A DNA stretch of 64,000 bases from Marchantia polymorpha subsp. ruderalis (taxonomy: Eukaryota > Streptophyta > Marchantiopsida > Marchantiales > Marchantiaceae): the NCBI GenBank assembly GCA_037833965.1, contig AP031354.1, forward strand, positions 4,132,001-4,196,000. The letters run 5' to 3'. Below the pieces are notes generated by a model. That model saw only the letters and a program-made list of their open reading frames with translations, did no database searches and had not been told where the DNA came from. Position numbers and translations under genes: made by a program. The first letter of the stretch is position 1. Each line of letters opens with the position of its first letter. This document shows, one piece after another, positions 33,073-43,878 of this stretch.

Positions 33073-33077
33073 GTGGT
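33073..33077. repeat. Target-site duplication GTGGT of B2 (left)
   Basis: GTGGT here and at 37944-37948 flank B2 exactly. The uninterrupted family-A LTR has one copy (GGGTGGTGCC). Confidence 0.93.
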
Positions 33078-34262
33078 TGTGGTAACACACTTTTTGTTTT
33101 TTTGCAGAATTTAAACAATTTTAGAAAACTAGTACCAAAGCAGTGTTTGTAGCTAGAGAAGGGTACGCTAAATAGAGTGGATTGATGAGATCGTCACGAG
33201 GGCACAAAGAATCACGTAGTCGGATGTACCAACGCCAACGTCTTCGGCGCCTTCGGCAAAAGCTCCTTTTTGAGGTGTCTCTACTCACGCGCCTCTAGCG
33301 TATAAGGAAGCTACGCTTCCGGCGCAGACACCTCAGGAGGAGGTTTTGCTAAAGACGTCAGGAGAAGGGCCCGGACCTCTAAAGGCATCCGACCATGAGT
33401 GCGCCTTCGGCAAAGCGCCGCTAGCGCGGAAAGGGAAAACCTTCATAACAATCGGAATACACGGTAGATCCAGTTGGTTGAAGTTGCCTTAGAAAGAGCG
33501 CGGGACGCTCGTTCTAACGAGTCAAAGAGCGTTGGAGATGGATCAGGAATGGAGAAGTTATGAGCGTCGGAAAACTCGTAGCCGGACATGCGCCGTTCGC
33601 GCTAGGGTTCACAGCCGGAAAGGATTCCCGGACGCCCTCGGCGATGCGCCTTCGGTGGAATCACGCGCTCATAGGAGGAAACCCACTCAGAGTCGGAAGC
33701 GCCTTTGGCGACGGTCCATGGAAGGAAAGCGCCGGTCGGATGTACGTCTCCGACGTGGCGCTGACAGTCGGATGCGCTGGCATGAGTTGCGCTGGTGGAT
33801 ATGCGCCGGCAGCAACGGACGAGGCATAAAGGACAAAATAGGCGGTACGACTGCGCGCCGGCGTAATTCGATCCGACTGGATGTGCGCCTCCAGCAAGGC
33901 GCCGACGGATAATGAACGCACCAGCGGCGACACGCCTCCGGAGAAGGGCGGGTTAGGAAAAGACAACAGGGTCGACGTATACCCTGCAGCGGACTCGCGT
34001 CCGGAAGGTGGCGGCGGCGGGAGAATTCAACGTTTAAGCATGCGAATGCGCGCAATGCGGAGACGTGAATTCGCGCATGCAAAGGGCGAACCGTTAAGCC
34101 GTATAGCCGGCTGCGTACGTTGCAACCAGTAAGAACGTTGGACGTTCTTGAAATCGGAGAAGAAAAGACTGCGCTCCAGTCTCATTCTCTCATTCTTGGC
34201 TTTGCGATTTCCAGTTCCAAGATTACGCGCAAGGGCGGAGCGACCTGCAGTGAGAGTAGAGA

Positions 34263-36989
34263 GTGCGGAGACGAGTTGCGCAAGGATCTTGGCGGACCTT
34301 GAAAGAATTGGGAGTAGCGATCTTGAACGAGCGCAGAGAGAGTGAGCAGTCAGTGCTTGAGTGGCCGACGCGCAGTGGCGATTGTGAGAGAGCGAGCGAA
34401 AGGGAGAACGTTTGTGTGTGTGCAGGCAACGCAATGTCGAAGGTTCCCCAGCTGCGAGTGTCTCCACTCAGGGTGCCGCAGATCGGTCTACGCGCATTTC
34501 AAGATGTGCTGTTGAGGCTGAAGCTCGATTTTCTCCTATGGGGGTGGAATTGGACATGTCCGGAGATGGTGCGCGAGTATCTGCAAGAGAGACACAAGCC
34601 TTCTCGCGGATTTCGCCCACACCCAGAGAGATGGGACATTTGCAATTGGGCGCAGGTGTTGGGCAGGTGTGCCGGCGAGGAAGGGGATCTCCTCTTCGAG
34701 GCCGACAGCGTGAAAGTGTCCCAGGAGGAAGAAGTCTCTTACAATGAGCTCTTCAAGGTGGCTAGACATCCCAAGAACGGTTTCCGGACGCGGGATTACA
34801 AGGATCGCTTGCGAAGAAATGTCGCGACAGCATTGCTGCAGATATTGCAGCCGACCAAGACCGCTTACATGCATGGTTGGCAGGTAGAGTTTGTGGAGCT
34901 AGTGTTGTCAGGAGCTCCGGTGCATTGGGCACGGCTCCTGTGGAAGGTGACGCGCCAACATGCGCAAGAAGAGAGGGGAGGAACCCTCAATCATCTATCG
35001 CCTTACTTAATCGTGTTTTACCGGGCGATGGGATGTTTGACGAATGCTGAGAAAACTCGGTTTCCGCAGCTGACCCGGACTTATCCAGGTAGATATTCGA
35101 GGGAGGCCGAAGTAGACACGGATCCGGACGAGGAACCTGCCAGTACGCCTCCGGCTCCGGCTCCAGCAAGAGCAGCAGAAGAACGTCGAAGTGAGCGCAT
35201 TCCGCGGAAGCGGAAGTGGGATGAGAGACCTGAGGACAGGCAGCCGGAAGTGCCAGCTGCGCCGACTCGTGGTCGGCCCACCCCCGAGCCTCACAGTCGA
35301 CCAAAACAGAGGGCACGCAAAATGCCAACTGTTACTGAGGAGACCAGGCGAACTCCGACCCGGCGGAATCTCACACAGGAAGAGATAATCGCTCAGATCC
35401 TAGGGAAGACGGCAGAAACCTCTACACAGAAGGCACCACGGCCTTCGGGAGGAGATGGACGGACTGACAGCCGGCCGACTGCGAGTCGGATGACTGAAGG
35501 TCGACAAGCGGAAGGAAGGCCAACTGAACGGCGCGTTGAACCGGACAGCAGGCCGGAAGCAGAAGAGAGTTTGGCTGACAAGCCAACAATCCTCAGAGGG
35601 TCGTCTTCGGCGGAAGGCACTTCTGGAAGAACGCCACCAACAAGCAGGCCAAGTGGAGTCAAGACGCGCAGGGTGTATCCGACTCCCAGTCGGACAACTG
35701 CTGGTCGGCCGACTGCGAGTCGGACAACAGAGAGTCAGCCGGATTCGCCGACTGCGAGACGGATGGGGCCAACGACGAGTGTGCGGACGCCTTCGGCGGA
35801 CGCACCTTCAGCAAGGACACCTTCCGCGCAGATTGCGCCGGAAGGACAGGCAGCAGAAGCGGCCGGATCAAGAGTGACAAAAGTCACTGCGGCGTCGACC
35901 CCTTCACAAACCGAAGATCAAGCCGGAACAGGGGCTCAAGCAGTGGGATCTCCCACTGCCCTGGATATTTTAGCAGGCAGTGGAGCAGCAGTCGCAGCGG
36001 AAGCTGCTGCGCGCCACAGTTCCAGGGAGTCTCCAAGGGATTCGGTGGCGACTGAAATCCTCGATACTGAGGATGAGACGAGCTCGGAAGAGCAAGAAGA
36101 GGATTCGGTGCAGAAAACGCCAACAGGGGTGCTGTGCGAACAGATAGTTCCACTCCTGCGATATCTGGATCGCAAGACATCCAAATACGCAAGTGCCTTA
36201 AAACCGCAGTCTTATGTGGAGACAATCAGGCGAAGGACGAGGAGCAAGGTGGCAAGGTGGGCCTCTAGGTGCCAAGTATATGTGGATAGGAACACCGCCC
36301 TCCGACAACACCTGGCGGTCACCCAGAAGCTATACCAAGCCTTGCAGCAGCAGAAGGAGGATGCGGCGACGAAGAGTCAGGCGGATGCCGAACTAATACG
36401 GGCAAAGATCGAGTCGGAATTGCAGGAGGAGCGGAGACAGAACAAAGTCCTAGCAGCCGAGCTTGCGCGCCAGACGCGCGCCTTAGAAGAAAGTCAAAGA
36501 GCCCGCAAGGAGGATGAGGAGTTGTTGCGCAACTTGCAAACCGAGTGCTCGGATTTGAGGGCACAACGTGCGGAATTAGAAATGCAGCTGGCAGAGGTGG
36601 AGAGCAGCTGCAGGGCGCGAGGAGAGTTGGCGGCACGGGTGACTCGTTGTCTAAAAGGATACACCCATTGGGAGGTGGCAGCTCAAGAGAGGATCACACT
36701 CAGAGAGTTCGAGCTTCGGGCGGCGGCACTGACGGAAGGTGACAGTCGGAGTCGGCGGCGAGTGGCGAGAAAATTAGAAACCTTCTTGTCGGGTGCGCGC
36801 GACACTATGGCGCACTTGCAGTCGGAAGTCACCACAGCGCTCCGACGCCTGGGGTTACGCAGCCGGTCGGAAGACTGGCAAGGTAGAGATAGTATGCGGA
36901 GCAGTCCGGCGCGCAGGAGGCGCAACACCGGATCTGCTGAGTGCAGTAGAGTAGTTTGGTTTCGCGCAGATGCTGCGAGTGGTAGATAG
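34263..36989 (+). CDS. U3-encoded LTR protein of family B, intact (908 aa)
   Basis: The only complete, uninterrupted LTR protein in the window: 908 codons from 34263, or 851 from the Met at 34434 (MSKV), which aligns with the conserved NAM Met of family A and may be the true start. Residues about 60-290 are the conserved block (LDFLLWGWNW, RWDICNWAQVLGRC, KNGFRTRDYKDRLRR, HWARLLWKVTRQHA, GGTLNHLSPYLIVFYR). Residues about 300-600 are disordered, Arg/Thr/Pro-rich and contain palindrome-coded repeats. Next come an acidic stretch, VPLLRYLDRKTSKYASALKP, and a coiled coil of about 230 residues with a basic tail. No enzyme motif, signal peptide or membrane segment is seen. The function is unknown; homology with family A is clear from motif order. 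Confidence 0.85.
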   Translation: MRRRVAQGSWRTLKELGVAILNERRESEQSVLEWPTRSGDCERASERENVCVCAGNAMSKVPQLRVSPLRVPQIGLRAFQDVLLRLKLDFLLWGWNWTCPEMVREYLQERHKPSRGFRPHPERWDICNWAQVLGRCAGEEGDLLFEADSVKVSQEEEVSYNELFKVARHPKNGFRTRDYKDRLRRNVATALLQILQPTKTAYMHGWQVEFVELVLSGAPVHWARLLWKVTRQHAQEERGGTLNHLSPYLIVFYRAMGCLTNAEKTRFPQLTRTYPGRYSREAEVDTDPDEEPASTPPAPAPARAAEERRSERIPRKRKWDERPEDRQPEVPAAPTRGRPTPEPHSRPKQRARKMPTVTEETRRTPTRRNLTQEEIIAQILGKTAETSTQKAPRPSGGDGRTDSRPTASRMTEGRQAEGRPTERRVEPDSRPEAEESLADKPTILRGSSSAEGTSGRTPPTSRPSGVKTRRVYPTPSRTTAGRPTASRTTESQPDSPTARRMGPTTSVRTPSADAPSARTPSAQIAPEGQAAEAAGSRVTKVTAASTPSQTEDQAGTGAQAVGSPTALDILAGSGAAVAAEAAARHSSRESPRDSVATEILDTEDETSSEEQEEDSVQKTPTGVLCEQIVPLLRYLDRKTSKYASALKPQSYVETIRRRTRSKVARWASRCQVYVDRNTALRQHLAVTQKLYQALQQQKEDAATKSQADAELIRAKIESELQEERRQNKVLAAELARQTRALEESQRARKEDEELLRNLQTECSDLRAQRAELEMQLAEVESSCRARGELAARVTRCLKGYTHWEVAAQERITLREFELRAAALTEGDSRSRRRVARKLETFLSGARDTMAHLQSEVTTALRRLGLRSRSEDWQGRDSMRSSPARRRRNTGSAECSRVVWFRADAASGR
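35475..35762. repeat. CCGACTnnnAGTCGG palindromes in the family-B ORF
   Basis: Inverted repeats CCGACT-GCG/CCC-AGTCGG at 35475-35489, 35679-35693 and 35709-35723, with a degraded one at 35748-35762. They are the family-B counterpart of the CCTGTGCACAGG palindromes of family A, in the same disordered part of the protein. Confidence 0.75.
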
Positions 36990-37022
36990 GATAGTATAGT
37001 GCTAGTTAGGATCTTTTGAGAG

Positions 37023-37050
37023 TATAAAGTAGATCAAGGCGTTTTGCCTT
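37023..37050 (+). promoter_or_regulatory. LTR TATA box and palindrome (B2)
   Basis: TATAAA at 37023-37028 followed by CAAGGC-GTTTT-GCCTTG. Shared with families A and C although the U3 upstream differs. Confidence 0.6.
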
Positions 37051-38128
37051 GGGACTCTTCCAGTTTCGGAAGTGCAGATCAGGAACTCACTTTCTTGGCG
37101 TGTTTGTGCATTTTGGTCCTGGCACCACGTAGAGAAGCTACAGCATAGCGAAGTTACCGTATGTTGTAGTTGAAGGCCTTCGGCTGAATGTTCAGAGCTA
37201 GCACCCGGTTAGAGACTTGAGTAGTGCGGATCTGCACCTGCGGGTGATTTCTGATGCTCAGAGCCGGCTGCGAGTTAGATACTTGAACAGTTCCCCCTTA
37301 CTCCTTCGAGTGACATATCCTGATTGTACTCCTACGGGAAGTTTCCCCTGAATGCCAATGTGAAGTTTCATTACTTCGTGTAAACCTTGGTTTGTAATTC
37401 AGGTTGTGTGTGTGTTACTGGATCGTGTTTTCAGTAAGTTCTCAGTCGGGTCTGCACTCCCTGCGTTTTGTGTGATAGTCGAGGGTGACGTCCACGGCGT
37501 ACGTAGAGGCTTCGTTCCGAAGTGAGAAGTCCAGTCCGGGTATCCCCGCTAGTTCCTGGCGGAAGGGCAGTAAAAGCCGTAGTGGGAGGCACTTCCTGCA
37601 GAACCTCTGAGTGAACTTGTGAGACACTTTCCTCCTGAAATCCGAAGCGGAGGTCCTGACCGACCTCCGAGTTGTGCTTTTTTGCCAGTTTCAGGTGTGT
37701 GTGTGTGTTGAGTGACCAAGCTGTACCGTGCATCCTCCGAGCATCCTCCGAGTTGAGATCCTCCTCCGAGTCGAGCCTCCGAGTCGAGCACTGCAGTATT
37801 TCTGGGAGTGACAGTCGCCTAGAATTCAAACTCTACAAAAGTCTGTTAAACGTGACACTTTTACTCTGTGTGTTGCCTCTGTCCCTGTGGGTTCGATCTT
37901 TTTACCACCATACTGCAGTTTTAGCCTTTGGTGGGTTATTACAGTGGTGCCCGTCCTTACTGCTGCACCCAACTCCTAGATTCTACGAGATCCCTCGAGA
38001 ATCTCCGCGATCTTCCGAATTCACTCTGTTTTGATGCACCGAAGGCTATTTACATTGCTGCCAGGGTATAGTTTTCCAAAAATGTTTTAATTTCCTCAAA
38101 ATTACCAAAAGTGGGGTACCATAGTGAC

Positions 38129-39149
38129 GAAGCAAGACGAGGCGCAATTTGTGGAATTGTTCAAACGGGAGAGGTCTACCAAGAATGGGTACAAGACCCG
38201 CGACTACAAAGATCGCTTTCGCCGAACTGTAGCGGCAGCGCTTCTGCAATTGCTGCAGCCACACCGCACCTCATACATCACCTTGTGGCAGGTTTCTTTT
38301 GTGGAGCTCATCTTGGCCGGAGCTCTAGTTCACTGGGCGAGCATCCTGCACAGAGTGATGCGATAGCACGCCTTCGAGGAGAAGGGGGGAACCCTCAATC
38401 ACCTCTTCCCTTTCTTGATAAACTTCTATCGGCAGAGGAACTGTTTGACCGCGGCGGAGCTCGCTCGCTTTCCGCCATTGTCCGTCGACCATCCCGGGAA
38501 GTATGTGCGGGATAACGAGGTCGACACCGATGCAGAGGATTCACCAGCTTCTACTCCGCCGACACGGCGGGACGAGGGAAGAAGCACATCCGCAGCAAGA
38601 GTGCCGCGGAAGCGGCGATGGAGAGAGGAATCGGAGGAGGAGCAGCATCAAGAACCCACTGCTCCCATACGACAGCGGCCACTACACGAAGTGTGCAACC
38701 GGCCGAAGCAGAAGGCGCGCAGGCTTGTGTTACCAGCCAGTAGCGCGGACACGGCGACGATCGCCACGGAGAAGGGAAGTGCGTCGCCGGAGAAGATCGA
38801 GAGAGCGCGGACGTTCGCAAGAGCGGCGGACCACGCTACACCTCCGACGGACGAGAGGCGGCCTCCGGGCCAAGGGCCTCCGGAGTTATCACGTGCGATG
38901 TGGACGAGTGTTCCGCCTACGCACAGGCGATTTCCAGCGGATAGGCGACCTCAAGCAGACGTGGACCTCTGCCTACGCGTAGGCAGAGAAAGTTCGCCTA
39001 CGCACAGGCGGCCGCCTACGAGTAGGCAGGATTCACCCCCGATACAACGTAGGAAGGGGAAGGAGCCGGCGGAAGATCCGCCTTTGGGTCAAGGGCCTTC
39101 GGGACCAGACCCTCCGGCGTATAACGCGCCGCGATTTGCGCCTTCGGCG
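38129..39149 (+). pseudogene. U3-encoded LTR protein of family C, continued
   Basis: Continues the frame broken at 27935 (KQDEAQFVELF, YKTRDYKDRFRR, HWASILHRVMR). One in-frame stop lies at 38364-38366 (CAG to TAG); the frame then runs on through the disordered middle to FAPSA at 39149. There it is fused to integrase sequence, so the coiled coil is missing. Confidence 0.85.
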
Positions 39150-39576
39150 ATTGTAAATGCGGGGATTGGTGGCCGACCATGTTTAAGGATGTTCTCGATT
39201 ACATCCGCAAATGCGACAGTTGCCAGAGGACGGGGAGACCAACGCCTACAACACGATGGCCCCTGACTCCCATCATGCCTCTAGCACCTTTCGAAAAGTG
39301 GAGCATTGACTTTGTAGGGCCGATACAACCAGTGACGAGGAACACACGAAGGCGCTACATTCTGGTAGCTACGGACTACGCCACCAAAATGGTGGAGGCC
39401 AAGGCCACAAGAAGAGATGATGCACCCACAATGGCAGCCTTCTTGTTCGAGTCGATTATCACGCGCTACGGGTGTCCCTTAGAGCTAGTCAGCGACCGGG
39501 GCACGCATTTTCTGAATCAGATAATCGAAGATCTGACACGGTATTTCCACATCAAGCACCGGAAGACTACCCCATA
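39150..39576 (+). pseudogene. Integrase fragment of an older family-A-like element
   Basis: Covers the integrase zinc-binding end (KCDSCQRTGRP), the first Asp (IDFVGP) and the second (VSDRG), up to HRKTTPY. One base is missing near 39163 relative to A1 and A2, so the frame is broken. Its left side is fused to the LTR ORF. On its right side A2 inserted at CCATA (39572-39576). The rest of this integrase is not found in the window. Confidence 0.88.
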
Positions 39577-40754
39577 TGTGGTACCCCACTTTTGGTAATT
39601 TTGAGGAAATTAAAACATTTTTGGAAAACTTTACCCCGGCAACAATGTAAATAGCCTTCGGTGCATCAAAACAGAGTGAATTCGGAAGATCGCAGAGATT
39701 CTCAAGGGACCTCGTAGAATCTAGGAGTTGGGTGCAGCAGTAAGGAAGGGCATCACCCTCCCTGCGAGCTCTGCAGTTAGGATCCCTACGGCGCAAGGCG
39801 CAAAATCCGCCTACGGCGCTGCGTCCGCGGCGGTAGGAAAATCCTTCATATTTAGGTCAATCCCCAAACGTCTTGACTTAGTTAGGATCTCGTTGGAAAG
39901 AGCTCGATGCGCTGATTCCAACGAGCCCAAGAACGCCAACAACGGATGAGAACTCCGGGAGTTATGAAGGTTGTAAAATACTCAGCTTTTTGCCTGCGCT
40001 TAGGCGGAGTAGTTTTGTCCTATGCGCGGACGAAGGAAGTTCGCCTGCGCACAGGCGAAATAGGGTTTTGAGGTAGGCGCGAAGTCCGCCTACGCACAGG
40101 CGAGCGCCTGTGCACAGGCGCTTCGGCGTCGGCGGGAAATCCGCCTTGGGCCCTAGAAATGCGCCTTGTGAGGTAGAAACTGTACGGCGCCTTCTGCGCC
40201 AGCGCAACGCCGCGGACGAGCAAGGAGCCGCCAGAATAGTAAAATCCGTACGGACCGTACGGACTGTACGAACGGGACGGATGGAGGCGCTCTTGGACGG
40301 ACGGAGTTGCAGCGACGAGAGCGCCGACGGAGAGGCAAGGAACGGACAGTCTGGACGGAGGCGGTTGACCGCGGTCAACGCCTTCCGCGCCAGCTCATCG
40401 ACGCGGACGGACTTCGCCTGCGCACAGGCGAGCGCCTGTGCACAGGAGGGTGAAGTTCCGCGCCGGCGGGAGTTGAACTTTTGTCCGACATGCGGACACA
40501 CGCGCCGAGGCAGAAGAGGATTGGCTGAGGAGCGGTACGAACGAGTGTACCGCGCAAGGCGGAAAATCCGCCTTCGGCGATGCGCACCCATGTCCGCGGC
40601 GTAGTACGCTCGCGGAGTTCAAATTCGCCAATTCGAGCGTGAGAGTTTAATCGGCGACGGCGGAGCGTGAAGCCGCGCGTGAGAGCGGAGACCGTTTCAG
40701 CGTAGAGCCGGCGCGGCCATCAATTGAGTCGTCCTTCCCGAGCAAGAGCCGACC

Positions 40755-43700
40755 ATGACCTTCGACCGGGAGGCGGAGAGCGTCCCATTCTTGAATTCGC
40801 GATTCCATTCTCTAGTGCGAGCTGCGCGCGTCCATCTGCTAGCTGCTAAGCATTCTCGACATCGCCGCGCAGAGGATTTCTTGGTGATTGAGGGAGAAGT
40901 GAGTGCGCGTGATTTGGAATTGAGGGCGATTAGAGTTTGCCGAGGAAGAAAGGAGCTCGAGCGGAGCGGAAGGAGAATGAGCGAGCGGGCGAACTCCAAG
41001 AACGCAATGACGAGACTGGGCCGATTGCGGATGCTGAAAGCTCATAGCAAGAAAGCTCGATTTCTTGCTATGGGGATGGAACTACATCTGTGGGGATATG
41101 GTGCGCGAGTGGCTAGAGCCACAGGGACCCCCTTCGCGCGGATTGCGTCCGCATGTTGATCGGTGGACGGTCCAAGATTGGGCGCAGGCATTGGGGAGAT
41201 GTGCCGGCATGCCAGGGCACCTCCTCTTTGATAGTGAGAGCGTCAAGGTGACCAAGCAGGAAGAGGCGCAATTTGTGGAACTGTTCAAGAAAAGGAAGTC
41301 TACCAAGAATGGGTACAAGACCCGCGATTACAAGGATCGATTTCGCCGGACTTTGTCCGCGGCGCTGCTGCAATTACTGCAGCCACACAACGCCTGCTAC
41401 ATCACATTGTGGCAGGTCTCTTTTGTGGAGTGCATCATCGAGGGAACTCCAATTCACTAGGCGAGCATCCTGCACAGGGTGATGCGACAGCACGCTGTTG
41501 AGGAGAAGGGGGGAACTCTAAACCATCTCTCTCCTTTCCTCATCAATTTTTATCGACAGCGGAATTGTTTGACAGCGGCGGAGCTTGCACGTTTTCCGCC
41601 GTTGTCCGTCGACCATCCCGGGAGGTATGTGCGGGAGAATGAGGTCGACACTGATGCAGAAGAGTCACCGACTTCTACTCCGTCAAGGCGGAGGGACGAA
41701 AGGAGGAATACTCCTGCAGCACGAGCGCCGCGGAAGCGGCGATGGAGAGAGGAGTCCGAAGAAGAGCAGCATCAAGAACCCTCTGCTCCCATTCGACCGC
41801 GGCCGTTGTACGAATCGTACAGCCGGCCGAAGCAGAAGGCGCGCAGGCTGGTGTTACCATCCAACAGCGCGGACACGGCGACGATTGCCACCGAGAAAGG
41901 AAGTGCGTCGCCAGAGAAGAATGCAGGAGCAACGGACCACGCTGCAGCCTCGACGGACAGGAGGCCGCCTACGGGCCAAGGGCCTCCGGAGTTACCACGT
42001 GCGTTGCGGACAGGTGTTGCGCCTGCGCACAGGCGAGCCTCCGCGGACGGACGAGCCTCCGCGGACGGACGAGCATCCACGGACAGACGACCACAAGCGG
42101 ACGTGGACCTACGCCTACGCATGGGAAGAAGCAGTCCGCCTGTGCACAGGCGCTCGCCTGTGCACAGGTCACCTCCACACGTGCCGCCTGTGCACAGGCA
42201 GGAATCACCCCCGTTCCAACGTAGGAAGGGGAAGGAGGCAGCGGAAGATCCGCCTACGAGACACCGGCCTTCGGGGCCAGACCCTCCGGCGCACAACGCG
42301 CCGCGATTTGCGCCTTCGGCGCCAGGGCCTTCGGGCCGAGGAGATGCGAGCAGAGAGCGTGCGGAGGCCGCACCATCGGCGGGTAATCCGCCGGTAGATG
42401 CGCCTTTGGCGGTAGGGCCTCAGGGCCAAGGGACATCAGGCGAGCGGCCCCCGGCCATGTCGCCTTTGGCGATGTACGTCCGCGGCGCTGCGCATGCGGC
42501 GGACAAGGCGCCGGCATTTGCGCCCGCGCACAGGCCAGGCACAGCCCCCGCGGACCGAGCGAGAGAGCAGCACCTGACGGAGGAGGAGATTGACTGTCCG
42601 CGGGACGAAACTTCGGTGCGCGATGCGCAATCGAACCCCGCGCAGACACCCTCCGCTCGATCGCCTTATGCGGCGGACGTCGGCGGCAGGGAGGACGCGA
42701 TTGAAGACCGACAAGCGGACGACGGGGATGTAGCTCGGGCACATTCGCCCACCACCTTAGACATTTTGGCGAAGAGCAGCGAGGCTGCAGCGGTGCCTTC
42801 GCAGGCAGCACACGTCGACGACGTGCAGCCCCACTCGGGACAGTCGCCAACGCCATCAATGGCGACTGAAATTCTCCACTCGGATGATGACGACGGAGGC
42901 TCCACCAAAGAAATGTCGGGAGCAGGGGATACCGAGGAGGAGGAGGAGGAAATTGTTGGAGCGCCGGCGGCGGCGCTCTCTGAGCAGGTGATTCCGTTGC
43001 TGAGGTACTTGGATCACAAAATCGATAAATGCGCCGATCCACTCCACCCGGGATCTTACATCGAATTAGTGCGCAGGCGGACTCGCACTAAAGTCCACAC
43101 CAGCAAGCTACTAGCTAGGGTGGACCAGGAGTTGAAGGAATTGAAGGAGAGGCATGCCTGTTTATGGGGGCAGTACAACCTTGAGAGGAAATCGCACGCC
43201 CTCGACAGAATGCGGAAGGATAGAGTGGAAGAGCTCACCAGGGATGTGTTGCAGACCACGCAGGATTTGATGTCTGAGAAAACTCAGAATCAGATTCTGT
43301 CAGAGGAGCTCGTGCGACAGACGCGGTTGTTGGCGGAGTGTCAGCTCGCACGGCAGGCGGATGAGGATTTAATCCGCAGACTACACTCAGAGTGTGGCGA
43401 ATTGTGAGCGCAGCGTGCTGAGGCCGAATCGCAATTAGTGGTAATTGAAGAGGATCGCAGGCGAGAGGCAGATCGCACGAAGGAGGAGACGGCGAGGCGT
43501 GTCGCCCACTGTCTCAAGGGCTACGCCCACTGGGAAGTGGCGGCGCAGGAGAAACTCACACTACGTGAGTTTGAACTTCGCGCAGCCGGGTTGTTGACAG
43601 GCGACAGCAGGAGTCGGCGGAAGGTAGCGAAGAAGCTCGACGCTTTTCTGTCGAAGGCGCGGGATACCATGTCCACCCTCGAGGCGGAGGTGTCCGCGGC

Positions 43701-43851
43701 GTTGCAGCGGTTGGGACTGCGCAGTCGAGCGGAAGACTGGCAGGGTAGGGAGTTAGTGCGCGGCAGTCCGTCGCGCAGGAGACGTAGCACAGGTTCCGCG
43801 GAGTGTAGTGTAGCGTGGTTCCGTGCAGGCGTGGAGCGTAGTGCAGTGTAG
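40755..43851 (+). pseudogene. U3-encoded LTR protein, A2 copy, frameshifted and interrupted
   Basis: Starts MTFDREAES. Around 41039 a net loss of about 41 bases removes LPLRLPQNG and shifts the frame. The frame resumes at about 41065, with stops at 41458-41460 (TGG to TAG, shared with A4) and 43405-43407. The disordered middle, acidic run and coiled coil are recognisable. In the coiled-coil region a stretch near 43140-43260 differs clearly from A1, A4 and A5, as if replaced. Confidence 0.85.
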
Positions 43852-43872
43852 TGCTAGTTAGGATTTAGAAGG

Positions 43873-43878
43873 TATAAA
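43873..43878 (+). promoter_or_regulatory. LTR TATA box (A2 5' LTR)
   Basis: TATAAA followed by CAAGGC-GTTTT-GCTTTG, the palindrome having one arm mutated in this decayed copy. Likely the promoter of the A2 genomic RNA, giving a leader of about 1 kb before gag. Confidence 0.65.

Larger units (their letters stand above)
33078..37943 (+). mobile_element. Family-B solo LTR B2 (4866 bp)
   Basis: A complete family-B LTR from TGTGGTAACACAC to GGGTTATTACA with a perfect 5-bp duplication, inserted in the U3 of A4. It has no internal region. Its parts match family A in order (U3 leader, long ORF, TATA box, R/U5), but most of U3 and the ORF middle are diverged. It is the defining full-length copy of family B here. 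Confidence 0.93.
27936..38123 (-). mobile_element. Family-A solo LTR A4, hosting B2
   Basis: A single family-A LTR in minus orientation, from TGTAATAACCCAC at 27936 to GTGGGGTACCATA at 38123 (the terminal dinucleotide is mutated). Without the nested B2 and its duplication it is about 5.3 kb. No PBS, gag, pol or PPT is present and the 5-bp target duplication is exact, so this is a solo LTR. Confidence 0.92.
25340..39149 (+). mobile_element. Rearranged family-C LTR material, split by solo LTR A4
   Basis: Begins TGTGGTAATCCAC at 25340, directly after AT-rich host DNA. The order is abnormal: U3 leader with three copies of one module, a small ORF relic (26381-26475), an LTR tail segment (26787-27104), then without an LTR end a second U3 leader (27105-27396) and the N-terminal ORF (27397-27935). 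Solo LTR A4 follows, and the ORF resumes at 38129. The material ends at 39149, where it is fused to integrase sequence. At least two LTRs and two deletions must have contributed. Confidence 0.7.

Noticed and set aside
38136-38366. Separate small gene for a protein of about 80 residues
   Set aside because: It is the family-C LTR ORF resuming after solo LTR A4 and ending at a nonsense codon.
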